A stretch of 64,000 nt of DNA from Candidatus Gastranaerophilales bacterium (GTDB taxonomy: Bacteria > Cyanobacteriota > Vampirovibrionia > Gastranaerophilales > Gastranaerophilaceae): positions 1 to 64,000 of the forward strand of contig JAILHI010000027.1 in the NCBI GenBank assembly GCA_024695865.1, given 5' to 3'. Made by a program: the position numbers and the translations under genes. Position 1 is the first letter of the stretch. Each line of letters starts with the position of its first letter. Of the stretch, positions 1 to 8,370 are shown piece by piece. Below the pieces are notes generated by a model. The model saw only the letters and a list, made by a program, of their open reading frames with translations. It ran no database searches and was not told the origin of the DNA.

Positions 1-339
1 CCATTAGTGCGAAAAAATAACCCATGTAACTTGAATACAAAATTACCGCATCTTTATTATGAACATAAGATGAAAAACTTTTTAACCGATATTGCTCTCG
101 GTATGACACCCGCAACCGTTTGGACAGGAACCTATCAAGCCACAGGCGGATATATAATTGTGAGAGAAGACGGCGAAGTTTTATGTTACCACGTCTATAA
201 TCATAATGAATTTCAAAAGTATTTATTTAAAAACACGAGATTTGATACTCCGAGTGCTTCAAGATATGACTTTGGGTATATATATCAAGAAAACGGCAAA
301 AATTATATAAAATTGAATTTACAAATTAGATTTATATAA
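1..339 (+). CDS. HpaII-like type II restriction endonuclease, C-terminal fragment (cut by window edge)
   Basis: The frame is open from base 1, so this is the last ~112 residues of a gene starting upstream of the window. The segment ATGGYIIVREDGEVLCYHVY followed by a FDTPSASRYDFG stretch and a basic, beta-rich end (IKLNLQIRF) matches my memory of the C-terminal part of HpaII-family restriction endonucleases, which cut CCGG. If right, the cognate C5-cytosine methyltransferase should lie just upstream, outside the window. No frameshift is visible in the part seen. The family call rests on motif recall only. Confidence 0.6.
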   Translation, partial: PLVRKNNPCNLNTKLPHLYYEHKMKNFLTDIALGMTPATVWTGTYQATGGYIIVREDGEVLCYHVYNHNEFQKYLFKNTRFDTPSASRYDFGYIYQENGKNYIKLNLQIRFI

Positions 340-540
340 AACTAATATTTATAATGATTTTGTGAAATTTTTCATTTTTTCGAGGGACTTTTGTAAAATA
401 ATTTACTTTTTTCTATGGACTTTTTTGTATTAATATGCGTTTTTTACACCCACTTTTTTACAATAAATAGGCAGATATTGTTTCAACCATTGAAATGTTG
501 AAACAGCAGGTATGGTGCACAAAATAAAATGTTTGCACCA

Positions 541-830
541 ATAATAAGATTTTATTCGGCTGGATTCTTCGGGCATTGCCCTCAGAATGACATTAGATAT
601 TGTTGTTGCGAGGAGGGCTGTTTTGCCCGACGTGGCAATCTTTTTCAGGGATTGCTTCGTCAAAATCAATTTCACTTCGCTCGCAATAAACGGCGTTACG
701 GTCTTGCTCCTCGCAAGCCCTTCAGCCTCTGCTCGCTCGTTCCTCGCAAAGACGTTAGTCGTTATTATGAAAAATGCATCAGCATTTTGTGGCAATCCCT
801 TTCAGAAACAATAATTTGTCACCCTGCATT
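541..830. repeat. Dispersed-repeat block in the 340-830 intergenic region
   Basis: Bases 340-540 are AT-rich with no supportable gene. Bases 541-830 are a mosaic of GC-richer palindromic units of the 'cattgcgag...cgtggcaatc' type. The 23 bases at 631-653 recur identically at 60289-60311. The section around 680-735, reverse-complemented, resembles 60170-60230 (gagcagaggctgaaggg ... cgtaacgccgtttattgcga). Open frames on both strands here are by-products of the repeats and show no protein-like conservation. Confidence 0.7.
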
Positions 831-1706
831 TTAACTTACGTATGAGCAGAACAAATCTTCGGAGAGTCCGTTGTTTTTCAGTTTTTTAAGTGCTCTTGCT
901 TCGGTTTGTCTGATACATTCTTTTGTAACACCGAAAATGTTGCCGATTTCTTCAAGAGTTTGTCTTTGTTCGTCGCAAAGCCCGAAACGTTTTTTGATTA
1001 CAAAACTTTCTCTTTCTTTTAACGTATCAAGCAAAGAATTAATATCTTTCGTCAAATTGTTATATTCCGCATCTTTTTGCGCAGAAGCGTTTTTGTCCTC
1101 GATAACGTCGCCGAGTGAGAGTCCGTTTTGTCCGTTTGCTTCAAATTCGCCGTCTAATGACATCATTTTGCAGAAAGCATTTAAGTATAAATTGATTTTT
1201 TCTGCGTCCATGTTCATTTTCTTTGCTACTTTTTCAGTGGATACGGTGTCGTTAGCAATTTTTTCCATTTCCGATTTTACTTTGCTGTATTTTGAAATGG
1301 TTTCCTGTACGTAAACGGGGATTTTCATGGCGTGCGACTGTTCGGAAATTGCTTTGAACATAGCCTGTTTAATCCACCATGATGCGTAAGTTGCAAAACG
1401 GTAGCCTAATTTGTAGTTGAATTTGTCGACGGCAGTCATAAGTCCTATGTTGCCCTCCTGAATTAAATCTGCCATTGTTAAGTTACCTGCATGCAGCATT
1501 TTCTTTGCGAGTGTAACAACAAGTTTGAGATTGGATTGGATAAGAATTGATTTTGCTTCAACCGAGCCGTCTTTACAGAGTTTTGCGATAGTTTTTTCTT
1601 CTTCTGCGGACAAATTCGGGTATTTGTTAACTTTTGATACGTACGAACCCAAATTAAAATCGCCGCCGTTGGTTAAGTTTTCAACATGTTCCGTCAAATT
1701 CATCAT
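831..1706 (-). CDS. RNA polymerase sigma factor, sigma-70 family (group 2/3-like)
   Basis: A 291-residue sigma factor. A short region 1.2 (SYVSKVNKYPNLSAEEE) is followed by a strong region 2 (NLKLVVTLAKKM, DLIQEGNIGLMTAVDKF, FATYASWWIKQAM), a region 3 and a region 4 helix-turn-helix (TLEEIGNIFGVTKECIRQTE). It is shorter than a housekeeping RpoD and lacks a long region 1.1, so it is more likely an alternative group 2 or 3 factor. AAGGAG precedes the start, where two ATG codons are adjacent (1706 or 1703). It stands alone, divergent from the protease array that begins 640 bp away. Whether it controls those genes cannot be told from sequence. Confidence 0.9.
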   Translation of the reverse strand: MMNLTEHVENLTNGGDFNLGSYVSKVNKYPNLSAEEEKTIAKLCKDGSVEAKSILIQSNLKLVVTLAKKMLHAGNLTMADLIQEGNIGLMTAVDKFNYKLGYRFATYASWWIKQAMFKAISEQSHAMKIPVYVQETISKYSKVKSEMEKIANDTVSTEKVAKKMNMDAEKINLYLNAFCKMMSLDGEFEANGQNGLSLGDVIEDKNASAQKDAEYNNLTKDINSLLDTLKERESFVIKKRFGLCDEQRQTLEEIGNIFGVTKECIRQTEARALKKLKNNGLSEDLFCSYVS

Positions 1707-1752
1707 TCTACTCTCCTTATATATTTTTACTCACTATTTATGCGAAAATTGA

Positions 1753-2240
1753 CCGTTAAGACAATAACGGCAGGACAAACAGACCTCAATAAACACAACA
1801 GGGCATAACAATTAAACCTGTCGGTCGGGTCGTTTTGATATGTAATTAACTCAGACAATAAAATTAGGGATTAAAATATCAATTTCGTATATATTCAATA
1901 TATCAAATTTATATACAAATTTCAACCCTTTTGTTAAGAAACGTTAAAATGAGTTTTAAAATCGGAAAAATTTATGTAAATTTTGTTAACATTCCGGGGT
2001 TGATGGCGAGGTAAAACCCTTTGTTTGTAAGGATATTGAGATTTGCTTACCTTTTTCTTTGTTTTGTAACGAATGTTGCAAGTTTACAAAAATTAATTAA
2101 TTTATATTAAGTAATGCTTTATAAAACGCAATATTTGACCAAAATTTATCGACAAAAATATATTTTGAGTTGAAAAATTTTTAAAATATCTGCAAAAATG
2201 TTCAGAAATCGGAAAATTTTTGTTTTAAAAATGTGATTAT
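1753..2240. other. Long AT-rich intergenic region between sigma factor and protease array
   Basis: No gene is visible in this roughly 490-base stretch. It holds the likely minus-strand promoter of the sigma factor (a TTGTCT-like -35 and TAAATA-like -10 between about 1738 and 1768). A degenerate copy (gtaacgaatgttgc, 2066-2079) of the palindrome found upstream of the first two proteases is also present. The rest is A/T-rich and featureless to my eye. Confidence 0.5.
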
Positions 2241-2345
2241 GTAACAAATGTTACGAAAAAAGTAATAATTTTTCGGGTTTTAAGCAATATTCATGTTTCA
2301 GTTTACTTAATGCCAACGTAAGTGATGTGAAAGTAAGGTTTAAGC
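2241..2345 (+). promoter_or_regulatory. Promoter/operator module of protease gene 1
   Basis: The palindrome GTAACAAATGTTAC at 2241-2254 begins 105 nt before the GTG start at 2346. Just before the start lies a leader of the form ttcagttt..taatgc.aa.gtaagt..tgtgaaagtaaggt. Both parts recur, at the same spacing, upstream of gene 2. The palindrome looks like a regulator half-site pair, and the final TAAGG is the probable ribosome binding site. Confidence 0.6.
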
Positions 2346-3995
2346 GTGATTAATTTTAATACGGCTATCTCAGATATTAAGGCAGTTCAGCCGATTAAAA
2401 AAAGAGAAAATAATTCATATCTTACCAACCTGATAACGCCGCAGGCACCGCAGGAAATGCAAAAGGCAAAAGTCAGCCCCGATTTGGCGCAGGTTGTATT
2501 TGGAGTCCGCCGTAATTTCGGTGCAAATCAAAATGGCGACAAGGCATCTCAATGGGTTAACAACTTACCTTTTGCAAAACAACTCGCTCCCGTAGACAGA
2601 AGAAATCTTGCAAATGTAATCAGAAGAAATGACGAAGAATCTGATTACATGAAGAAAATGATTCACCTTGTAAGCAACGATATGGTGACACCTATGGCGA
2701 CGGCAGCACTTTGCAACCGTGGTGTTATGAGCGATTTTGCAAAAAAAGATATTGATACATATTTTGATAAAGTAGAAAAACAGGGAATGTCTGTTAAAGA
2801 CGCTTTTGTTCCGGAATTTGCAACAAAAGAGGAAGCCGAAAAAGTTCTTCCCGCAGGTGATGTTTTCAGAGTAGCAGGTCAGGAAAGAATTTTTGTTAAG
2901 TCCGACGACAAAAAGTCAACCCGGTTAAAAATGGATGCGGATACATATTTGAAATTATATCCGCCCGTAGAGAGATTTTCTGCCTGTCAGGGTGGCAACG
3001 GTGATTGCTATCTGCTTGCAACCGTTAACTCCATTATGGCAAACCCTTATACAAGAGCAACTTTATACGGTTGTTTTGAACAGAACGGCAACGGTGTAAC
3101 GGTAAAAATACCGAAAGGTAAGTCAGAAACAAAATTTGATGAAGTAAAAATGCCTGATAATACAGACATGACAAAATTTTCTAACGGTCCTCTCGGCATG
3201 AAAATGATTGAAAGGGCTTACGGTGTTGAAACCGAACGTGAACTTTACGACCAATATACCAAAACTGTAAATAAGAAATTGGCCGAAATGAAAAAAGAAC
3301 TTGCTCAATGGAGCAGAAAGAATCAGAACGATATTTTTGTATTCAAAATGAAATGTAATGCTGAAAAGAGAATAGAAAACTGGGAAAAAGGTAAGGCAGA
3401 AGTTGACGAAGCAATGAAGGACCCCAATCACACCTTGGTAATTCTCAGAGATGACTATGGTGAATTAATGACAGGTAAATACGGTCCCGTGACGGATGAT
3501 ATCCGTTATGTTGACAGAGATTACAAATGTCCTGCAGATTATTACACGGGCGGTACAGGCGGACGTATGGATATTGCCGCTCACGATTTCGGCTTCTCCT
3601 CAAAAAATTACAGAATGGAAATTTCGGGAAAATGTGACAGAGATGTTAAAAAAGCATTATTTTCAAAACATCCTGAAGATTATATCATTACCGCCTCCAC
3701 ACTCCTGAGAAAATTGGGAAGTAATGCGGAATATATGGAAGAAACTTACAGCATCAGTCCAAGACATTCCTACACAATTCAGCCGTTTGATAATGAACAC
3801 GGAAAGAGAATGTTCAGAGTAACAAATCCGTGGAACCAGTCGCAAACCGTCGTTATGGATTTTGAGCACTTGAGTGATTTCTTTGGAATTGTCGGAGTTG
3901 CGAAAGTTCACAATTCTTTTTCTGTTCAGGATTTAATTCCCAATACAATAATAAATAAATTGCAATCGGAAAAAACCGAAAACGAAGCAGCGTAA
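2346..3995 (+). CDS. Calpain-like (peptidase family C2) cysteine protease, paralogue 1
   Basis: A 549-residue protein starting with GTG, chosen because the next codons (INFN) align with the ATG start of paralogue 2. No signal peptide or membrane segment is seen. A conserved N-terminal domain of about 200 residues precedes a C2 protease core. The catalytic Cys lies in ACQGGNGDCYLLA (C221), the His in PRHSYTI (H474), and the Asn in VTNPWNQS (N494), matching the calpain Cys-His-Asn triad and its NPW signature. A lysine/glutamate-rich helical insert lies around residues 300-360. No calcium-binding EF-hands are visible. Substrate and export route are unknown. The N-terminal 60 residues are conserved with paralogue 2. 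Confidence 0.8.
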   Translation: MINFNTAISDIKAVQPIKKRENNSYLTNLITPQAPQEMQKAKVSPDLAQVVFGVRRNFGANQNGDKASQWVNNLPFAKQLAPVDRRNLANVIRRNDEESDYMKKMIHLVSNDMVTPMATAALCNRGVMSDFAKKDIDTYFDKVEKQGMSVKDAFVPEFATKEEAEKVLPAGDVFRVAGQERIFVKSDDKKSTRLKMDADTYLKLYPPVERFSACQGGNGDCYLLATVNSIMANPYTRATLYGCFEQNGNGVTVKIPKGKSETKFDEVKMPDNTDMTKFSNGPLGMKMIERAYGVETERELYDQYTKTVNKKLAEMKKELAQWSRKNQNDIFVFKMKCNAEKRIENWEKGKAEVDEAMKDPNHTLVILRDDYGELMTGKYGPVTDDIRYVDRDYKCPADYYTGGTGGRMDIAAHDFGFSSKNYRMEISGKCDRDVKKALFSKHPEDYIITASTLLRKLGSNAEYMEETYSISPRHSYTIQPFDNEHGKRMFRVTNPWNQSQTVVMDFEHLSDFFGIVGVAKVHNSFSVQDLIPNTIINKLQSEKTENEAA

Positions 3996-4037
3996 AAGAT
4001 AAAATTTTAGGGTATCATAATTTTTGCCTGCGTTAAT

Positions 4038-4142
4038 GTAACAAATGTTACGAAAAATGTAATGAATTTTGGCAAATTTAGCAACATTTTTTTTTCAGTT
4101 GCTTTAATGCAAGAGTAAGTAGTGTGAAAGTAAGGTAATAAC
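4038..4142 (+). promoter_or_regulatory. Promoter/operator module of protease genes 2-3
   Basis: GTAACAAATGTTAC at 4038-4051 starts 105 nt before the ATG at 4143, the same distance as upstream of gene 1. The 20-mer TGTAACAAATGTTACGAAAA and the leader ending in gtgaaagtaaggt are shared with gene 1. The promoter and leader were therefore duplicated with the gene, and genes 1 and 2 are likely co-regulated but separately transcribed. Confidence 0.6.
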
Positions 4143-5738
4143 ATGATTAATTTTAATGCTGGTGTGTATGGTGTTCAGGCAATTCAGCCGATTAAGAAAA
4201 GAGAAGATAATTCTTATTTAACCAATACAATAGCACCGCAGGCACCGCAAGAGTTGCCGAAGGCAAAAGTAAGTCCTCAATTGGCTCAGGTTGTATTTGG
4301 TGTTCAGCATAATTTCGGCGGCAAGAAAAAAGGCGGCGATGAATCTACTCAATGGGTTAACAGCCTTCCTTTCGCACAGGATTTGTCTCCCGATGACAGA
4401 AGAAATTTGGCTAACGTAATCAGAAAAAAAGACGAAGAAACTGATTACATGAAAAAAATGATTCACATGGTCTGCAAAAATATGGTTACACCTATGGCAA
4501 CCGCAACACTTTGCAAACATGGTATCATGAGCGATTATGCAAAAAAGGATATTGATACTTATTATGACAAAGTAAAAGGACAGGGTATGTCTGTTAAAGA
4601 TGCTTTTGTTCCCGAATTTGCAACAAAAGCCGAAGCAGATAAGGTTACACCGGTCGGTGATGTTTTCAGAGTAGCAGGACAGGAAAAAATCTTTGTAAAA
4701 GCCGATGATGAATCATCAAAACAGTTGGAAATGGATGCTGATACTTTCTTAAAATTGTATCCGCCCGTTGAAAGATTTGCTGCATGCCAGGGCGGTAACG
4801 GCGATTGCTACTTATTATCATCAATTAACTCAATTATGGAAAACCCCTATACTCGTTCAACAGTTTACGGTTGTTTCAAACAGGACGGTAAAGATGTAGT
4901 TGTTTCTTTGCCCGATGCTAAAACCGAAACAAGATTTGTTGACGGCAAAATGCCCGCAAAAACGGATATGGAAAAATTCACCGAAGGCCCTTTGGGAATG
5001 AAAATGCTTGAAAAGGCTTACGGTGTTGAAATGGAAAAACAAACTTACGACAAATACACCGATGTTGTTAACAAAGAATATAAAAAAATGAACAAAGATC
5101 TTGCTAAATGGGAAAAGAAAAACCCGAAAGATGCTTTGACTATCAAAAAGAAAAAAGAAATTAATCAAAGAATTGCAAATTGGCAGGCAGGTCAGGCAAA
5201 AGTTGATGAAGCAATGAAAGACCCCAATCACGAATTATTAATTCTTACAGACGATTACGGCGAATTCATCATCGGTAAATTCGGCCCTATGACAGAAGAT
5301 GTCAGCAAGGTTGACAATGAATATCAATCTCCGACAGATTACTACACAGGCGGTTTAGGCGGCTATATGGACGAAGCAACAAGCAACTTCGGCTTTGAAT
5401 CAAAATCATATATGGTTGGCGAAGATGATAAAGAAATCGATAAAGCATTATTAGCAAAAAATCCTTATGATTATATCATCACGGCAGGTACATATCCCGA
5501 AGGTGAAGGTATGGAAAATCCTCAGGACGAAACTTACAGCATCTATTCATCACACGCATACAAAGTATTACCGTTCGATGATAAAAACGGCAAAAGAATG
5601 TTCAAAGTAACAAACCCATGGAACCAGTCACATGCCGTAATTATGGATATGGATCACGTAAAATCTTTCTTCCAGGATTTTGCAATTACACAAGTAAATG
5701 ATTCCGAAGAACAAAACTCTAAAAAAAGAGCAGCATAA
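4143..5738 (+). CDS. Calpain-like (peptidase family C2) cysteine protease, paralogue 2
   Basis: A 531-residue close paralogue of gene 1, collinear over its full length. The triad is intact: C222 in ACQGGNGDCYLLS, H471 in SSHAYKV, N491 in KVTNPWNQS. The N-terminal leader (MINFN..., IQPIKKRE, SYLTN, PQAPQE) is nearly the same as in gene 1, with no signal sequence. A charged helical linker at residues ~295-345 is rich in lysine. The ATG follows a TAAGG-type ribosome binding site. Gene 3 starts 3 nt after its stop, so both are probably on one mRNA. Function is inferred from fold motifs; biological substrates are unknown. Confidence 0.8.
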   Translation: MINFNAGVYGVQAIQPIKKREDNSYLTNTIAPQAPQELPKAKVSPQLAQVVFGVQHNFGGKKKGGDESTQWVNSLPFAQDLSPDDRRNLANVIRKKDEETDYMKKMIHMVCKNMVTPMATATLCKHGIMSDYAKKDIDTYYDKVKGQGMSVKDAFVPEFATKAEADKVTPVGDVFRVAGQEKIFVKADDESSKQLEMDADTFLKLYPPVERFAACQGGNGDCYLLSSINSIMENPYTRSTVYGCFKQDGKDVVVSLPDAKTETRFVDGKMPAKTDMEKFTEGPLGMKMLEKAYGVEMEKQTYDKYTDVVNKEYKKMNKDLAKWEKKNPKDALTIKKKKEINQRIANWQAGQAKVDEAMKDPNHELLILTDDYGEFIIGKFGPMTEDVSKVDNEYQSPTDYYTGGLGGYMDEATSNFGFESKSYMVGEDDKEIDKALLAKNPYDYIITAGTYPEGEGMENPQDETYSIYSSHAYKVLPFDDKNGKRMFKVTNPWNQSHAVIMDMDHVKSFFQDFAITQVNDSEEQNSKKRAA

Positions 5739-5741
5739 AGA

Positions 5742-7337
5742 ATGAATATAGGAATAAACAACAGCATAATTTTTAATAAAACAGATAAGCCGAAGAATAC
5801 TGAAAGTTCTTCGGCAATATCCGTTTCAGAGAACAAAGATAATTTGTCCGAAAAGGCAAAAGTTTCAGGTTCTCTCGCTGTTGCTGTTTACGGAATAAAG
5901 ACTTCTCAAAATTTCGGTGCGGGAAAAACGAAAGATGATTCAAAGGCTTTTGTTGACCAATTATCTTTTGCAAAAGATATGCGCCCCGAGGACAGAAGAA
6001 ATCTTGCTGCCGTCATTAAAAAAGGCGGCGAAGAAGCCGATTATATGAAGCGCTTAATCGGACTCATCAATGACGGAAAAGTTACGCCGACGGTTACGCA
6101 GGCGCTTTGCGAACACGGAACAATGAGCGAACTTGTTAAGGACGATTTAGACACTTATCAGAAGAAAGTCGTTGAACAGGGTATGTCCGTAAAAGATGCT
6201 TTTTTGCCTGAAAGCAAGACTCAAAAAGCAGGTGAAAAAGCGGCAAAAGTCGGTGATGTTTTCAGAGTTGCAGGCAAAAACATGATTTATGTCAAAACGG
6301 CTGAAGGTTCTTCTGAAAAACTTGAGATGGACGCTGATACGTATTTAAAACTTTTCCCGCCCGTAGAAAGATTTGCGGCTTGTCAGAATAATAACGGTGA
6401 TTGCTTCTTCCTTTCTTCCGTTAATTCTATAATGGAAAATCCGACGACAAGAGCGAGTGTTTACAGTTGTTTCACACAGGACGGAAACGATGTGATAGTG
6501 CATCTTCCCGACGGAAGTAATCCCGTAAAATGTGAAAACGGTGAATTGCCGAAGAATTTCAATAAAGAAATGTACACAAGCGGCCCTGACGGCATGAAAT
6601 TATTGGAACACATGTATGGTTATCAGATTGAAACTCAAAAATTCAACGATTATCAGGATTATGTCGATGAAGAAATAGAAGTTCTTGAAGAAAAACTTGA
6701 TAATTTGTCGGGCAAGGCTCAGGATGCAAAGACCATTAAAAAAATCGCAAATCTTCAAAATAAAATAGACGGTTATGAAGCTGCAAAGGCAGAGGTTGAG
6801 GCAATAATGTCCGACCCTAATCACACAAAAGCGTTTATTATTGATGATTGCGGCGAATTTGTTATCGGTAAAGACGGACTTCCGATGATGGAGGAAGTTG
6901 AAAAAATCAATTCAAACTGCCAGACTGTTTCAAACTATTACATAGGTTTGGGCGGCGATTGTGATGTTGTAACGCAGGATTTCGGTTTTGATTCTGAAAG
7001 TTATGAAATCGGCATGGACGATGAATATATTGATGAAGCGCTTTTTGCCGAAAATCCGAATGATTATCTGATTTCTGCTATCACTTATGATGCTTCCGAA
7101 ACAGTGGATAACAAATCGGGCAGAGTTGAACAGGAACAGAATAAGAGTTACAGTATTTATTCACAGCATGCATACAAAATTCTTCCTTTTGATGATGAAA
7201 ACGGCAAGAGAATGTTTAAGGTTACAAATCCGTGGAATCAGTCACACAGAGTCGTAATGGACGAAAAGACCTTAAAGACTTATTTTGAAGAATTTGCCGT
7301 AACCGATTTGAATGCAGGTTTTGACGATGAAGATTAA
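5742..7337 (+). CDS. Calpain-like (peptidase family C2) cysteine protease, paralogue 3 (divergent)
   Basis: A 531-residue protein and the most diverged of the three. The INFN/IQPIKKRE leader is replaced by an unrelated polar stretch (residues 1-35), but homology resumes at AKVSGSLAVAVYG. The triad is preserved: C221 in ACQNNNGDCFFLS, H476 in SQHAYKI, N496 in KVTNPWNQS. It lacks its own promoter module and sits 3 nt after gene 2, implying co-transcription. The end is very acidic (GFDDED). The prophage insertion begins within about 40 bp of its stop codon, and I see no intrinsic terminator in between. Confidence 0.8.
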   Translation: MNIGINNSIIFNKTDKPKNTESSSAISVSENKDNLSEKAKVSGSLAVAVYGIKTSQNFGAGKTKDDSKAFVDQLSFAKDMRPEDRRNLAAVIKKGGEEADYMKRLIGLINDGKVTPTVTQALCEHGTMSELVKDDLDTYQKKVVEQGMSVKDAFLPESKTQKAGEKAAKVGDVFRVAGKNMIYVKTAEGSSEKLEMDADTYLKLFPPVERFAACQNNNGDCFFLSSVNSIMENPTTRASVYSCFTQDGNDVIVHLPDGSNPVKCENGELPKNFNKEMYTSGPDGMKLLEHMYGYQIETQKFNDYQDYVDEEIEVLEEKLDNLSGKAQDAKTIKKIANLQNKIDGYEAAKAEVEAIMSDPNHTKAFIIDDCGEFVIGKDGLPMMEEVEKINSNCQTVSNYYIGLGGDCDVVTQDFGFDSESYEIGMDDEYIDEALFAENPNDYLISAITYDASETVDNKSGRVEQEQNKSYSIYSQHAYKILPFDDENGKRMFKVTNPWNQSHRVVMDEKTLKTYFEEFAVTDLNAGFDDED

Positions 7338-7368
7338 TTTTCCCAAAGTAATATCTGCCGAAAATGCT

Positions 7369-7373
7369 GATAT
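7369..7373. repeat. Candidate target-site duplication, left copy (GATAT)
   Basis: GATAT precedes TGCCGAATTTTCCG and has a match right of a CA dinucleotide at 40976-40980. With many TG/CA pairs in AT-rich DNA, a chance 5-mer match is quite possible; it is supported only by partial inverted similarity of the two termini. Confidence 0.35.
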
Positions 7374-7616
7374 TGCCGAATTTTCCGTTTGTAAATTATT
7401 TTTTATAAAATAATTGATACTTTGAGAAGAATATAATAGTGCGGTGTTCGGCATTAGCATTGAGGTTGCGGCGGTTTTTAAAGTTTGAGAAAAAATATCA
7501 AAAGTACCAATTTACTACTATTCATTTTCCTGCTTTTAAATGCGGTTTAAATGCCCTTACAATCGATATTTAAACGGCATTTACATTTGAGCCGATTTTA
7601 CTTTTTTGGTAGTAAA

Positions 7617-7740
7617 GGTGCGACAAAAAAGGTGCGACAATCAAAAAGGTGCGACAAAAAACGAAACTCAATAATAATAAAGTTTTTAAGGATATTTCTA
7701 ATAAAATTATTTTTTAAAGGTGTTGCAAAGGTGCGACAAA
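7617..7740 (+). repeat. Iterated GGTGCGACAA repeats at prophage left end
   Basis: GGTGCGACAA occurs exactly at 7617-7626, 7631-7640, 7648-7657 and 7730-7739, with a degenerate copy (GGTGTTGCAA) at 7719-7728. All copies share one orientation and most are preceded by AAA. They lie in the gene-free 7338-7818 stretch between the last protease and the methyltransferase. Such short iterons at the end of a transposable phage most resemble transposase end-binding or regulator sites. The same stretch also holds TTTCTAATAAAATTA (7695-7709), shared with the late promoter region. Confidence 0.6.
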
Positions 7741-7818
7741 GGTCGGAACTAAAAATCGGTGTATTTTTAATTTAAAAATAATGTTAAACGATATATTTTT
7801 GTAATTAAAATTATAAAA

Positions 7819-8370
7819 TTAAAGTTTATCATTGTTAGAAAAATCAAGTTTAATTTGGTTTGTGTCAAAATCAGAAATTATAATTTGTTTAGGCAGAAAA
7901 TTCCAACAATAATATGCTGTCGAAAAGGTAATTGCTCTTATTTTTGACATTCTTTTAAATTCCATTCTTTTTTCAAACATCAGTAATTGCAAGTCCTTAT
8001 CTTTAAATAATTTCTTCGGGGCGGAATCATTAAGCCAATCAAGTGTCATAAGCAAGGCAAACGGTTTATTAAAGCTCAAAGCCCGTTCAAATATATGTTT
8101 TTTGCCCGTAAACGGCGGATTGGATATTATTATATCCCATTTTTGCGGTTCATAATTATAAAAATTTTGTCCGTATTTTATATGCGAAAAAACGACCTTA
8201 AAGCCGTTTTCCGTAAACACTTTTACAAATTCGCTGTTTTCATCATCAAAAGGACACCAAATTATTTTATCTTTAAAAGGTTCCAAAAATTGCAACAATG
8301 GTTCAACAGCATATCTGTAAGTATAACATTCATCACTTTTGCCGGAAGATATAATTTGTTTATTAAACAT
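7819..8370 (-). CDS. Phage DNA adenine methyltransferase-like protein
   Basis: A 183-residue protein when started at the ATG at 8370. A longer frame begins upstream inside the mor-like gene, but this start gives the usual small overlap (8 nt) with that gene's stop. The motif IIISNPPF (residues 80-87) is the catalytic NPPF of N6-adenine or N4-cytosine methyltransferases. It lies after a CPFDDENSEF acidic segment near the expected cofactor-binding region. It is the last gene of the leftward early operon, where many phages carry DNA-modification genes. Its recognition sequence is unknown. Small size and the lack of a clear target-recognition domain are typical of phage orphan enzymes. Confidence 0.65.
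   Translation of the reverse strand: MFNKQIISSGKSDECYTYRYAVEPLLQFLEPFKDKIIWCPFDDENSEFVKVFTENGFKVVFSHIKYGQNFYNYEPQKWDIIISNPPFTGKKHIFERALSFNKPFALLMTLDWLNDSAPKKLFKDKDLQLLMFEKRMEFKRMSKIRAITFSTAYYCWNFLPKQIIISDFDTNQIKLDFSNNDKL

Noticed and set aside
430..834. Open frames on both strands in 430-834
   Set aside because: They coincide with the dispersed-repeat block, have no ribosome binding site and read as low-complexity translations of repeats.
7617..7740. Short iterated repeats as a CRISPR array
   Set aside because: Units are only 10 bp, spacing is irregular (4-73 nt), and no cas genes are present in the window.
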